64,000 nt of DNA, taken from Frankia casuarinae. GTDB taxonomy: Bacteria; Actinomycetota; Actinomycetes; Frankiales; Frankiaceae. The position numbers were made by a program, and so were the translations under genes. The notes under the pieces are model-generated. The model did no database searches. It saw only the letters and a list, made by a program, of their open reading frames with translations, and had not been told where the DNA came from. Below, in pieces: positions 26,983 through 37,188 of the stretch. Each line of letters opens with the position of its first letter. The first letter of the stretch is position 1. The stretch is from contig NC_007777.1 of NCBI RefSeq assembly GCF_000013345.1, forward strand, positions 1,798,001 through 1,862,000, read 5' to 3'.

Positions 26983-28509
26983 TCACCGGTTGCGGCGTGG
27001 GCCGTGGCCGCAGGCCGTGACCTGCGCCGCGGCCTCGTCCCTGCCAGCGGACGCCGGCTCGGTCCGCACCGGGTCACCCGGCGACGGGCCGGGCTGCGAC
27101 GGGTTGGTCGGTGTGCCGTCCTCGTCGGAGCCGGCCCGCGCGACGGTGGCCGGGGTGCCGGTGTACAGCGGCGGTAGGGTGGTCAGCCCCCGAACCGTCG
27201 CGGGCCGGAAGATCCGTCGTTTCCGCCACACGAACAGTCCGGCCGCGATGGCCAGGACACCGCGGCCGTTGATTGTGTAGAGCGCGATCCCGCCTTCGTA
27301 CTGCAGGATCGCGGCCACCAGCGCCAGCAGGCCCAGGAGAGCCGCTGGATGGCGACATTCGCGCAGCGCGTACTCCAGTCGGACGAGGACGAATCCTGCC
27401 AGAGCCGCGAGGGTCACCATCCACGGCGGACCGCCGATGGGCAGCAGCTCACCGAGCTGGGTGGGCAGGCGGTCGAACGCGTTGGTGATCCCGTAGGTGT
27501 CGGACAGGCGCGTCTTGAGGGAACGCGACTCCAGGTCGGAATTCAGTTTGTCGGGATTGAGAAAACGCGGGACGGCGATGTTGACGTCGTTCCACAGGGT
27601 TACCGGACCGATGGGCGGAGAACCGTCGCGGAGCCGTCGCAGGATTATCGACGGGTAGGAGTTCCCGTCCAGGCGGACCCCGAGGTCTCCCACCTCGCCC
27701 GGGTTTATCCCGCCTTCCAGATGGGTCAGACCGGAGGCCAGGGCCTGCAGGCGCTGCCCGGGACCCACGCTGTACCCGAACACCTGCCGGCCCGCGTCCG
27801 CGCGTGCCCCGTAGATGACGACGTAGGCCAGAACCACGAGCGCGACGACCGAGACGAGCTGCCGTCGGCGTATGGGAATCCCGACGATGGACAGTAGGTA
27901 GATCACCGCGCCCGCGGCTATCGCCACCGGCAGCCGCTGCCCCGCCAGTGTGTGCAACGTACACTGGACGCCGAGCACCGGGAGGAATCCGCGGCCCTTC
28001 GTCCGCACGAGCACGGCGAAGCTTCCCAGGGCGAGGCCGACGACCAGGAACTGCGTCGCGAAGCCGCTGACGAGGTAGGGACTGCCGGTGACCGTCGAGG
28101 GGTCCGCGTGGCCGGGCGAGGTGTTCCTGCCGACCGCTGTCACGGCCACCGCAGCCAGGGCCAGCGGAGTCAGGACCCGCCAGTCGAAGAAGTCCAAGAC
28201 TTCCTCCCGGCGGAAACCGGTGGACGGCGGCGTGCGCGGGGTCGCGAAGCGATAACCGAAAGCGAACGCGAGCAGGGAGAACCCGACCAGAACGGTGTAG
28301 GCCGCGACGTCGGACTCCGTGGTCAACAGCCGGTTGTCACTGTAGGACGGCACCAGGACCTGCAGGACCTCCGTCACCCCGTGGTAGACGATGGCGGCAC
28401 CGACGAACATCAGCCCGAGACTGGACACGGCGTGCCGGCCCCGACCGCGAACCACCACGACCAAGGCGAGCCCCTGCAGCAGCAGACCCAGCGCTAGCGT
28501 GGCCGACAC
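26983..28509 (-). CDS. polytopic membrane protein, O-antigen-polymerase-like
   Basis: A 508-residue protein from the GTG at 28509, with GGAGG 6 nt upstream. About ten to twelve hydrophobic segments are visible (LALGLLLQGLALVVVV, LGLMFVGAAIVYHGV, AAYTVLVGFSLLAFAFGY, LTPLALAAVAVTAVG, AAGAVIYLLSIVG, LVSVVALVVLAYVVIYGAR and others). A large non-membrane loop between residues about 260 and 390 (DGNSYPSIILRRLRDGSPP...) is the layout of O-antigen ligase/polymerase (Wzy-like) proteins. I do not recognise a specific family. The C-terminal 70 residues are hydrophilic and Pro/Ser-rich. No glycosyltransferase gene is adjacent, so the role in glycan assembly is inferred from topology only. Confidence 0.6.
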   Translation of the reverse strand: MSATLALGLLLQGLALVVVVRGRGRHAVSSLGLMFVGAAIVYHGVTEVLQVLVPSYSDNRLLTTESDVAAYTVLVGFSLLAFAFGYRFATPRTPPSTGFRREEVLDFFDWRVLTPLALAAVAVTAVGRNTSPGHADPSTVTGSPYLVSGFATQFLVVGLALGSFAVLVRTKGRGFLPVLGVQCTLHTLAGQRLPVAIAAGAVIYLLSIVGIPIRRRQLVSVVALVVLAYVVIYGARADAGRQVFGYSVGPGQRLQALASGLTHLEGGINPGEVGDLGVRLDGNSYPSIILRRLRDGSPPIGPVTLWNDVNIAVPRFLNPDKLNSDLESRSLKTRLSDTYGITNAFDRLPTQLGELLPIGGPPWMVTLAALAGFVLVRLEYALRECRHPAALLGLLALVAAILQYEGGIALYTINGRGVLAIAAGLFVWRKRRIFRPATVRGLTTLPPLYTGTPATVARAGSDEDGTPTNPSQPGPSPGDPVRTEPASAGRDEAAAQVTACGHGPRRNR

Positions 28510-28831
28510 TCCGCACCTCCGCCCGTCGTGCCGGGTGCTCTCCGGGGGAGCCCCGGTCCGATGGTGACCGGCCCGGGCGACCCGAACCGCGCCATCCTTC
28601 CCGCATGGTGAACAGGCTTGATAAATCCGTTTACAGACGATTTCTGAACGGCCGCCGTTGCACGTCTGCTTCCGGCGTTGGGCTGAAGACCGTCGACCGG
28701 ATAGCTCCGCGTGCTGCCCATGAACATCTCCGGACCGATCTCTACCAGGCCGCAGCCCAGATCTTCGTCGACCTCGTGGAGTACACCGACTCCCCACGGG
28801 CCTGAGCCGGGCCGGTGGTGGACGGGCCGGG
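28510..28831. other. intergenic region upstream of the polytopic membrane gene
   Basis: About 320 bp without a convincing gene. The part 28605-28660 is clearly less G+C-rich (TTGATAAATCCGTTTACAG on the plus strand), as expected of a promoter for the minus-strand gene that starts at 28509, but I cannot place -35 and -10 boxes with confidence. Confidence 0.4.
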
Positions 28832-29683
28832 TCACGACGCCGCGGGTGGGGGGGCCTCGCGGTTGGCGCCCCGCAGCGCCAGCGTCATGATCCTGCGTTC
28901 CGGGGGTTGCTCCGGAATGGCCGCGGCGGTGTCGGTTGTTCGGTCGGGACGGTCGGGACGGTCGGGACGGTCGAATCTGTCGGGACGTTCGAAGGGGATG
29001 GGCTCGCGCACCGGCATCGCCGCGTCCCCCCGGACGACGACGAGCCCGTCCAGTACCTCCTCCAGCAGCGGCGCCGCCGTCACGTCGACCGCGGCCGCAC
29101 CGGTGATGACCGCACAGAGGATCCACCGCGGCCCCTCGATGCCGAAGATGCGGGCGGGCAGGCGGCCGACGGCCGTGTCGAGCGGCATGCGCAGCTCGGG
29201 GCCGTAGGGCCCGTCCTCGTCGTTCCATTCCGTGTCCTCCGGTGCCGAGAGCACCAGGTCCTCGCGGATCGACGCCCACAGGCCGCCGCTGCGCGGGGCG
29301 GCGAGGACGGACAGCTCCAGGACGGATGTCCCGTCCATCGCGGCCAGGGTGGGCATCGGCCCGGAGGCCGAGACCCGGATCCGGGTGCCGTTCACCCGCG
29401 GCACCACGAGAGCTCCGAAATCCGCTCGCGCCCGGCCGTCATCGGGCGCGTCCACCGCGTCGAACGGACCCCGGCCCAGCCGGGCGCCCCCGCTCGTCGT
29501 GGCGCTGGTTCCCGTGGCACCGGTTCCCGTTTCACCGGGCTTCCTCGCGTCACCGTCGCCCTTACCGGCCGCGGTACCGGCCGCGGTACCGGCCCCGGTA
29601 CCGGCCCCGGTGCCGGCATGGTCGTCCGGCTCCGGCTGCGCCGACTTTCGGCGCCGACGGTGGATGAGTAGCCCTCCTAGCAT
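28832..29683 (-). CDS. DUF3710 family protein
   Basis: A 283-residue protein; ATG 29683 is preceded by GGGAGG (an upstream in-frame GTG at 29692 is possible). After a Lys/Arg start and a GTGAGT repeat linker (residues 20-45), the DUF3710 domain runs from about 70 to 240: GPFDAVDAPDDGRARADFGAL, LELSVLAAPRSGGLWASIREDL and GIEGPRWILCAVITGAAAVD. This actinobacterial family of unknown function is usually found near dUTPase and DUF3159 genes; neither is here. The tail has RPDR repeats from a 9-bp minisatellite. Cytosolic by appearance. Confidence 0.88.
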   Translation of the reverse strand: MLGGLLIHRRRRKSAQPEPDDHAGTGAGTGAGTAAGTAAGKGDGDARKPGETGTGATGTSATTSGGARLGRGPFDAVDAPDDGRARADFGALVVPRVNGTRIRVSASGPMPTLAAMDGTSVLELSVLAAPRSGGLWASIREDLVLSAPEDTEWNDEDGPYGPELRMPLDTAVGRLPARIFGIEGPRWILCAVITGAAAVDVTAAPLLEEVLDGLVVVRGDAAMPVREPIPFERPDRFDRPDRPDRPDRTTDTAAAIPEQPPERRIMTLALRGANREAPPPAAS

Positions 29684-29957
29684 CCTGACCACCTCCCAGG
29701 AAGAAGCTTGGAGTGGCTGATGGATTACTTAAGGTAGGCGCGCCGCTGGTGGGGCCGGGAGATTCCCCGGGAGGTTGGCCGGGCCGCAACGTCCTCGGAT
29801 CGGCCCTGATGGAGGCACGCGACAGGTCGCGGGCGGTGTACGGCCCCCGCGATGTGCCCGAGTAAATCGCGCAACGGGATGGCCGGGCGCTGAGTTGTCC
29901 GGGACCATCGGACAGGTGTCAGTTCCACATCAGAAGGCGTCGCTGCCTAAGTCCTGG

Positions 29958-31226
29958 ATGGTCTCCGAGTCACTGAGCGGAGGGATGAAGCTCCCTTTCG
30001 TTGTCGGCCTGGACGACTCGGACACGCCCTACGACGTCGTCGACGCACTCGCCCTGGCTCCTTTCACAACCGGTGAGCAGCCCTGGGCCCGCAGTGCCCG
30101 GGTCGACCGGCTCCGGCCGGGAGCCACGCTGCTGCCGTCAGGGGCAAGGGTCCTGCGCGCGGTTGTCGAGGAGTCCCGCGATTCACGTCTCGCGGTCGGC
30201 GAGGGCTGGACAGTGCGAGCCGTGCGCTGGCGCGGCGGGGGTGGTGAGGTGACCGTCACCGCGGTGAGCGAACAGCTCGCCCGGGTGGTGATCGAGGACG
30301 TGCTCCGCTCGTCCGTCGCCGAGAGCGGTGCGGACAACGCCGTCAACATGGGTTTCTGGTATCTGTCCAGTCAACGTGGTCCGATCCGGACCAGCCGCCG
30401 GACGGCCACCACGACGTGGGCTTCGATCCGCGCCAACTACGCGTCGGCCGCCGTGGGCCCGCTCGACCGGCTCATGGCGGTTCGCCGGGACAACGTGGTC
30501 GGCCGCCTGATCCTCCTGCATGGTCCGGCGGGAACCGGGAAGACGACCGTGCTGCGGGCCCTGGCGAACGAATGGCGATCCTGGTGCCAGGTCGACTGCG
30601 TCCTGGATCCCGAGGCGCTGTTCGCCGATCCCGCCTACCTGATGGAGGTCGCGATCGGCTTCGACGACGACGGGGACCCGGAGGGGGAGAGCGCCGACGC
30701 CCGCGGCGCCGACGGCGGGGGTACCGACGGCGGGGGTACCGACGGCGGGATCGCGTGGGCCGGGGATGCGGACAGCGGCGATGCCGGGTCCGGGGATGCG
30801 GACAGTCATGGTGCCCAGGCCGCGGCGACCGACCGCATGGGCGAGCCACCCGCCCACCGGTGGCGGCTGCTGGTGATCGAGGACTGCGACGACCTGATCC
30901 GTGGGGACGGCCGGGGTGCGGCTGGCCAGCAGCTCTCTCGACTGCTGAACCTCACCGATGGTCTGGTCGGGCAGGGCCGCGAGGTGTTGGTCGCCCTGAC
31001 CACGAACGAGGATCTGCTGCGCATGCATCCCGCGGTTGTCCGTCCCGGCCGCTGTCTTGCCCAGATCGAGGTGGGAGCCCTGCCACACACCGAGGCGGTG
31101 TCCTGGCTGGGCTCCGCGGAGGGAGTCCGGTCGAGCATGACGCTGGCGGAGCTGTTCGCCCTGCGGGACGGCCGGGGCCTGCCGCGGCCCACCACCACGG
31201 ACGCCCGCCACGGCATGTACCTGTGA
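29958..31226 (+). CDS. DUF5925 / AAA ATPase
   Basis: A 422-residue protein from ATG 29958 (the frame is open upstream; GTG 29916 is an alternative). The N-terminal 150 residues match the DUF5925 module (PFVVGLDDSDTPYDVVDALAL, then NMGFWYLSSQRGPIRTSR). The C-terminal half is an AAA ATPase: P-loop GPAGTGKT at 189-196, Walker B RLLVIEDCDDLI, sensor-1 LVALTTNEDLL and an arginine-finger-like HPAVVRPGR. A Gly/Asp-rich repeat insert (GGGTDGGGTDGG, SGDAGSGDADSH) splits the ATPase between Walker A and B. AAA proteins of this type are likely remodelling enzymes; partner unknown. Divergent from the DUF3710 gene. Confidence 0.85.
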   Translation: MVSESLSGGMKLPFVVGLDDSDTPYDVVDALALAPFTTGEQPWARSARVDRLRPGATLLPSGARVLRAVVEESRDSRLAVGEGWTVRAVRWRGGGGEVTVTAVSEQLARVVIEDVLRSSVAESGADNAVNMGFWYLSSQRGPIRTSRRTATTTWASIRANYASAAVGPLDRLMAVRRDNVVGRLILLHGPAGTGKTTVLRALANEWRSWCQVDCVLDPEALFADPAYLMEVAIGFDDDGDPEGESADARGADGGGTDGGGTDGGIAWAGDADSGDAGSGDADSHGAQAAATDRMGEPPAHRWRLLVIEDCDDLIRGDGRGAAGQQLSRLLNLTDGLVGQGREVLVALTTNEDLLRMHPAVVRPGRCLAQIEVGALPHTEAVSWLGSAEGVRSSMTLAELFALRDGRGLPRPTTTDARHGMYL

Positions 31227-31538
31227 CGGCTGCGCGCCGTACTCCCGATTCGGGCCCGCCTGGCCGGGAGCGGGCCGGGTAGTCCCGCCGGCCCGACGGC
31301 GCCGCGCCCTGCGCGGTGCCGTCGGGTGGCCGGACCGTCCCGGTCGGACGCCACCGGTCAGGCATCGCTAAAGTTAGCCACCGGGGAGCAACCGGTGTAT
31401 TTCGGATCGCCGGATCCTGGTCTTGGTCTCGGTCGTGGGTGAATGTCGGTGAAGGGGTGAATGTCGGTGAAGGGGTGAAGGTCCGGCAACGGCAACGGGG
31501 ATCGGCCGTCTGCCCGACGGTCCCCGCCGCCGTCTGCC
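31227..31538. other. intergenic region with an 18-bp duplication
   Basis: No gene is visible. GAATGTCGGTGAAGGGGT is repeated at 31441-31458 and 31459-31476. The part around 31370-31400 (CTAAAGTTAGCC) is relatively A+T-rich. It leads into the promoter at 31539. Confidence 0.5.
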
Positions 31539-31567
31539 TTGACGACGAGGTTAGCGGTCGTTAACTT
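31539..31567 (+). promoter_or_regulatory. promoter and overlapping palindrome before the carboxylase genes
   Basis: TTGACG (31539-31544), a 17-bp spacer and TAACTT (31562-31567) form a good promoter. GTTAGCGGTCGTTAAC (31550-31565) in the spacer and -10 is a 12-of-16 palindrome, the size and place of a TetR-type operator. The regulator is not identified; the TetR gene in this window (61559) has a different palindrome. Confidence 0.5.
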
Positions 31568-31677
31568 GGGGGCGTTGTTTCGGGGCCCGACGTCCACTCG
31601 TGGGGGTGACTGTGAGCGCAGCACGCGCCGGAACCATCGCGGGTCGGCGGTCCGACGAGGTCCGGCGGTCCTCGGCC

Positions 31678-33285
<1,608 letters not shown>

Positions 33286-33345
33286 GGGGGACATCCTGGC
33301 GTGCGGAAACATCCGATGTGAGGAAACCAATCGTGAGGATCAAGG

Positions 33346-35736
33346 GTGTCCACGGCTGATCTGTCCGCCACGAATCACGCAGGCGGCGATCCCGGCATCG
33401 CGGGTTCCGCCGGTTCCGCCGGTCACGGCGGCGGTGCCGGCCACGGTCCGGATGGCCATTCCACGCCGGCCCGGCCGGCGGGCGTCGTGCCGCCGAGGGC
33501 ACCGGGAACGTCGGGTCTGACGTTCTCGTCGGTGCTCGTCGCGAACCGGGGTGAAATCGCCGTCCGGGTGATCCGCACACTGCGCGATCTCGGTATCCGG
33601 TCCGTCGCCGTCTACTCAGACGCCGACGCTGGGGCGCGGCACGTCCGGGAGGCGGATGTCGCGGTGCGGCTGGGCCCGGCGCCCGCGAAGGAGAGCTACC
33701 TCAGCATCGAGGCCGTGCTGGAGGCGGCGAGGGTATCCGGGGCGGAGGCCGTCCATCCCGGTTATGGCTTCCTCGCCGAGAACGCGGCCTTCGTACAGGC
33801 CTGTGAGACGGCCGGAGTGCTCTTCATCGGACCGTCGCTTGCCGCGGTGCAGGTGATGGGCGACAAGATCACCGCGCGGCGGACGGTGGCGGAGGTGGGG
33901 GTGCCGGTCGTGCCGGGCCGGTCGGCGCCGGGCATGAGCGATGCCGCGATCGCCGAGGCCGCCGGTCAGATCGGCTATCCGGTGCTGCTCAAACCCTCGG
34001 CAGGGGGTGGTGGCAAGGGGATGCGCATCGTCCGCGAGCCCGCCCGACTGCCGGAGGCGATCGCGTCGGCCCGCCGGGAGGCCGCCGCCGGCTTCGGGGA
34101 CGACACCCTGTACGTGGAGCGGTTCATCACCCGTCCCCGCCACGTCGAGGTCCAGATCCTCGCCGACGAGCACGGCAGCGTGCTCCACCTGGGTGAGCGG
34201 GAGTGCAGCCTGCAACGGCGCTACCAGAAAATTGTTGAAGAGGCGCCGGCGCCGGCGCTCGACGCGCGGACCAGGGAGCGGCTCGGGGGGGCGGCGGTCG
34301 CCGTCGCCAGCGCCGTCGGCTACGTCGGAGCGGGCACGGTCGAGTTCATCCTGTCCGCCGACGCGCCGGATGAGTTTTACTTCATGGAGATGAACACCCG
34401 GCTCCAGGTCGAGCATCCGGTCACCGAGCTGGTGACGGGGGTGGACCTGGTCGCCGAGCAGATCCGGATCGCGGCCGGGGAGCCGTTGCGCTTCGGTCAG
34501 GCCGACATCCGCCTAACCGGGCACGCGGTGGAGGCGCGGATCTACGCCGAGGACCCCGGGCGGGGATTCCTGCCGACCGGCGGTAGGGTGCTGACTTTCC
34601 GGGAACCGGCCGGGCCGGCCATCCGCGTCGACGCCGGCATCGGGGCCGGGGACATCGTGAGCACCACGTATGATCCTATGCTGGCCAAGGTGATCGCCTG
34701 GGGCGCGGACCGCGCCGCCGCGATCGCCCGCCTCGACACCGCGCTCGCCGGCACGGTCCTGCTCGGGGTGACGACCAACATCGGCTTCCTGCGCTCGCTG
34801 CTCGCCCATCCGGACGTCGTCGCCGGGCGGCTCGACACCGGTCTCGTCGAACGTGATCTCGCCGCCCTCACCCAGGACGATCTGCCCGGCGAGGCGTTCC
34901 TCGGATACGCCCTGGCCAGGCTGCTGACGTTGCAACCGGCCGGTCCGGTGGTCGACCCGTGGGACATCCCCTCCGGATGGCGGCCCGGTGAGCCCGCGTG
35001 GCTGACCTGGGAGGTCGCCCTGCCCGGTGGGGCAGTACCGTCCGGCGGCCCCGACGGCGCCGAACCTGGTGGCAGCGCGCCACCCGAGATCGGGGCCGGG
35101 GTTGAGGGCGGGGCCGGGAACATCCACGGGGATGGGAACATCCACGGGGATGGTAACGGCCACGGGGATGGGGTGGAGCCGGGACGCGGGGAGCGGACGG
35201 TGTCAACGCTGCGGGTCGCGGCGCGCGGCACCCCCGACGCGGCCCGGGTCCGGATCGCCGACGGGCCGCCGGTCGCCGCATCGGTCAGTCAGCTCGGCGA
35301 CGAGCTGCTCGTCACGATCGGTGCGGTCACCACCCGGTGGGCCTACGCGTGGGAGCCCGCCGACGGGATCCTCTGGCTTGGCCGCGACGGTGGGGCGTGG
35401 GGCCTGGCCGAGGTGATTCCGGTGGCGGGCACCGGGGCCGGGCCGGTGCCCGGCGGGCAGGCGCGTAGCCCCATGCCGGGCACGGTGACCGCGGTGTTGG
35501 TCGAACCGGGGATGACCGTGGCGGACGGGCAGTCGCTGGCCGTCGTCGAGGCCATGAAGATGGAGCACACCGTCTCGGCGACGGGCGCCGGGATCGTCAA
35601 GGAAGTACTCGTCCGGCCCGGCGACCTCGTCGCCCTGGACCAGCTGCTGGTGGTGATGTCCGTGGCGGGCCCGGCCGACCCCGACCCCGAATCCGGAGCA
35701 GTCGCTCCGGCGGGCCGGCGAAATGTGGAGGGTTGA
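33346..35736 (+). CDS. acyl-CoA carboxylase alpha subunit (biotin carboxylase + biotin carrier)
   Basis: A 796-residue alpha subunit; GTG 33346 follows AGGATCAAGG. The first 55 residues are a Gly/Ala-rich extension. Residues 58-505 are biotin carboxylase: VLVANRGEIAVRVIRTLRDL, HPGYGFLAENA, the ATP-grasp loop KPSAGGGGKGMRI, RHVEVQILADEHG, ECSLQRRYQKIVEEAP and FMEMNTRLQVEHPVTE. A middle region carries an IHGDGN repeat (about 588-605). Residues 710-780 are the biotinyl domain with EAMKMEH; Lys738 is the attachment site. It carboxylates biotin with ATP and bicarbonate and hands it to the beta subunit encoded just upstream. The stop lies in a long terminator hairpin. Confidence 0.93.
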   Translation: MSTADLSATNHAGGDPGIAGSAGSAGHGGGAGHGPDGHSTPARPAGVVPPRAPGTSGLTFSSVLVANRGEIAVRVIRTLRDLGIRSVAVYSDADAGARHVREADVAVRLGPAPAKESYLSIEAVLEAARVSGAEAVHPGYGFLAENAAFVQACETAGVLFIGPSLAAVQVMGDKITARRTVAEVGVPVVPGRSAPGMSDAAIAEAAGQIGYPVLLKPSAGGGGKGMRIVREPARLPEAIASARREAAAGFGDDTLYVERFITRPRHVEVQILADEHGSVLHLGERECSLQRRYQKIVEEAPAPALDARTRERLGGAAVAVASAVGYVGAGTVEFILSADAPDEFYFMEMNTRLQVEHPVTELVTGVDLVAEQIRIAAGEPLRFGQADIRLTGHAVEARIYAEDPGRGFLPTGGRVLTFREPAGPAIRVDAGIGAGDIVSTTYDPMLAKVIAWGADRAAAIARLDTALAGTVLLGVTTNIGFLRSLLAHPDVVAGRLDTGLVERDLAALTQDDLPGEAFLGYALARLLTLQPAGPVVDPWDIPSGWRPGEPAWLTWEVALPGGAVPSGGPDGAEPGGSAPPEIGAGVEGGAGNIHGDGNIHGDGNGHGDGVEPGRGERTVSTLRVAARGTPDAARVRIADGPPVAASVSQLGDELLVTIGAVTTRWAYAWEPADGILWLGRDGGAWGLAEVIPVAGTGAGPVPGGQARSPMPGTVTAVLVEPGMTVADGQSLAVVEAMKMEHTVSATGAGIVKEVLVRPGDLVALDQLLVVMSVAGPADPDPESGAVAPAGRRNVEG
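35121..35172 (+). repeat. 18-bp in-frame repeat in the carboxylase alpha gene
   Basis: GGGAACATCCACGGGGAT is present twice with a third diverged unit (AACGGCCACGGGGATGGG), encoding NIHGDG repeats in the linker before the biotinyl domain. Confidence 0.8.
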
Positions 35737-35776
35737 GCATGGTTTGACGCCGTCGGACCGTGCTCAACCCTCCACA
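35724..35776 (+). terminator. 19-bp-stem terminator hairpin overlapping the carboxylase alpha stop
   Basis: TGTGGAGGGTTGAGCATGG (35724-35742) pairs with CCGTGCTCAACCCTCCACA (35758-35776), with a single T-G wobble and a 15-nt loop. The stop codon TGA (35734-35736) is inside the 5' arm. There is no U-tract, as is usual for actinomycete hairpin terminators. It may serve the decayed minus-strand gene that ends at 35864 as well. Confidence 0.75.
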
Positions 35777-35863
35777 ACTTTCCGTTGTCCTTTCCGTTGT
35801 CCGCGGCGGCCACCCTGGGTCGGTCGCCGGAGTCAGTGCAGGCCGGAAACGTCAATCCTTCTC

Positions 35864-36700
35864 TCAGCGCCCAGCCAGCCGCCGCAGGAGCGTCTTGCGG
35901 GCATCGGCCTCGGCCAGGTTGGACAGGTCGAGGTGGGCCGAGGAGGCCTGATCGAATGCGGCCGGCACGGCACAGGCCTCGACCAGGACGGTGACGAGTC
36001 TGCACGCGGACCCGGTCGGGTCATCCGCGTCCAGGGCCGCTCGCCCGGGTTGCGTCGGTCCCCGGCCGGGTGGATGTCCGTCCGAGGCAGGTCAGGGCGA
36101 CGGCCAGCAGGGACAGCGGGATCTGGTCGCGCCACAGGTCGACCAGACCGGCCCGGCGTGCCCAGTCCTTCGCCGCCGATCGGACCCGGTCGATGAGCAG
36201 GAACAGCCACCGCGGCACGAGGTCTCCGTCCTGCTCCGGGTCGAGCAGCAGATCGATGACGGCGGTGCGTTGCGCCGCGGACAGCTCCGACAGTCTCCGG
36301 GCAAGGATGTGCAGGACCAGATGGACGGGATCCCGGGTGAGCACGGCGTCGGCCGCGTACCGCGACAGGTCGATCAGCTGATACGTCGTGTCGACGTTGC
36401 GCAGTGAGGACGGGATCAGGATGTTCTCGATGTGCAGGTCGCCGTGGGCCTTCCCGACGAAGGTCGGGATGCGAATACCGTCCGTGCGCGATGGATCCAG
36501 GACCAGTGCGAACGGGTTCGGCAGTGGGTTGTCCTCGCCTTCGGCGTCGATGGTGGGGCCGGGGTACGCAGCGGCGGTGCGCCGCGGGCGGTTGCCCGGG
36601 GCGAGCCGCTCGGCGAGCTGACGCGCAAGGATGGTCGGCACGTCCAGTGACGGCAGAAGGGCCGGCCCCACCCACTCATCGAGGACCACCCCGACCACCC
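35864..36700 (-). pseudogene. decayed HGDLH-type kinase/phosphotransferase relative
   Basis: A minus-strand reading of about 270 residues contains VGKAHGDLHIENILIPSSL and YQLIDLSRYAADAVLTRDPVHL, the catalytic HGDxH loop and metal-binding Asp region of APH-like kinases; such domains also occur inside large STAND/conflict proteins. The 5' end is lost at about 36700, where an IS4 transposase fragment begins. The frame carrying the kinase stops at 36021, while a shifted frame continues to a natural-looking end (VTVLVEACAVPAAFDQASSA ... LLRRLAGR) at 35864, so there is a frameshift between about 36020 and 36080. The gene is truncated and frameshifted, hence probably non-functional. Confidence 0.65.
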
Positions 36701-36870
36701 CGAATCGTGAAGTACACCATGACCCGGGCTGGCAGCAGCCTGGTACGCCGTTCCTGCCGTTTCGTCTCCACCAGCGCTTCATCGACGAGATCCCGGGGAA
36801 CGATTCTGGCGAGCACACCGATCGAAATACGGTCGGTCAGCCGCTCGCTGTCCACGGCTGGCAATTCCAC
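36701..36870 (-). mobile_element. IS4-family transposase N-terminal remnant
   Basis: LTDRISIGVLARIVPRDLVD, continuing through EALVETKRQERRTRLLPARV to MVYFTI, is the N-terminal domain of IS4-type transposases (pfam13006-like). It is cut off at about 36700, running into the kinase pseudogene, and at 36870-36890 it abuts an integrase tail on the other strand. Only about 55 residues remain; no terminal repeats are recognised. Confidence 0.7.
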
Positions 36871-36883
36871 CTCAACATCGAGG

Positions 36884-37044
36884 ATTCAGCGACCCACCTC
36901 GGGGACGCCAACATCTCCGCCAACTTGATCATGGACAAGGCCGGGCACAAGTCGCTGCGCAGCGTGCAGCGCTACGTCAAGCCGGGCCTGGCCGCCGTGC
37001 ACCAGGCCACCGAGGTGCTGTCCGGCCCGCGGCGCCGGGAGTAG
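36884..37044 (+). pseudogene. tyrosine-recombinase (integrase) C-terminal fragment
   Basis: THLGDANISANLIMDKAGHK and SLRSVQRYVKPGLAAVHQAT followed by EVLSGPRRRE and a stop look like the last 50 residues of a tyrosine recombinase, with the conserved GHKSxxTxxxY box that includes the nucleophilic tyrosine. The catalytic Arg and the rest are missing. Upstream it joins the IS4 fragment. It is a remnant of a former integrated element. Confidence 0.65.
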
Positions 37045-37097
37045 CTCGGGATCAACGCAGGTTGGGCATATCCGCGCGGTCGTGCATCTGCTGGCCA

Positions 37098-37138
37098 CCG
37101 CTCATCGAGGAGGGCCGGGACCTGTCCTCGATGAGCGG
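37098..37138. terminator. perfect 14-bp hairpin between integrase tail and hydrolase gene
   Basis: CCGCTCATCGAGGA (37098-37111) and TCCTCGATGAGCGG (37125-37138) are exact inverted repeats with a 13-nt loop. The hydrolase gene ends on the minus strand at 37189, so this can be its terminator; a leftover element end is an alternative. Confidence 0.55.
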
Positions 37139-37188
37139 CATCCTGGCCGACAGCTCCTATCGTCTGTTGCCGGCCGGACGGCCGGGCC

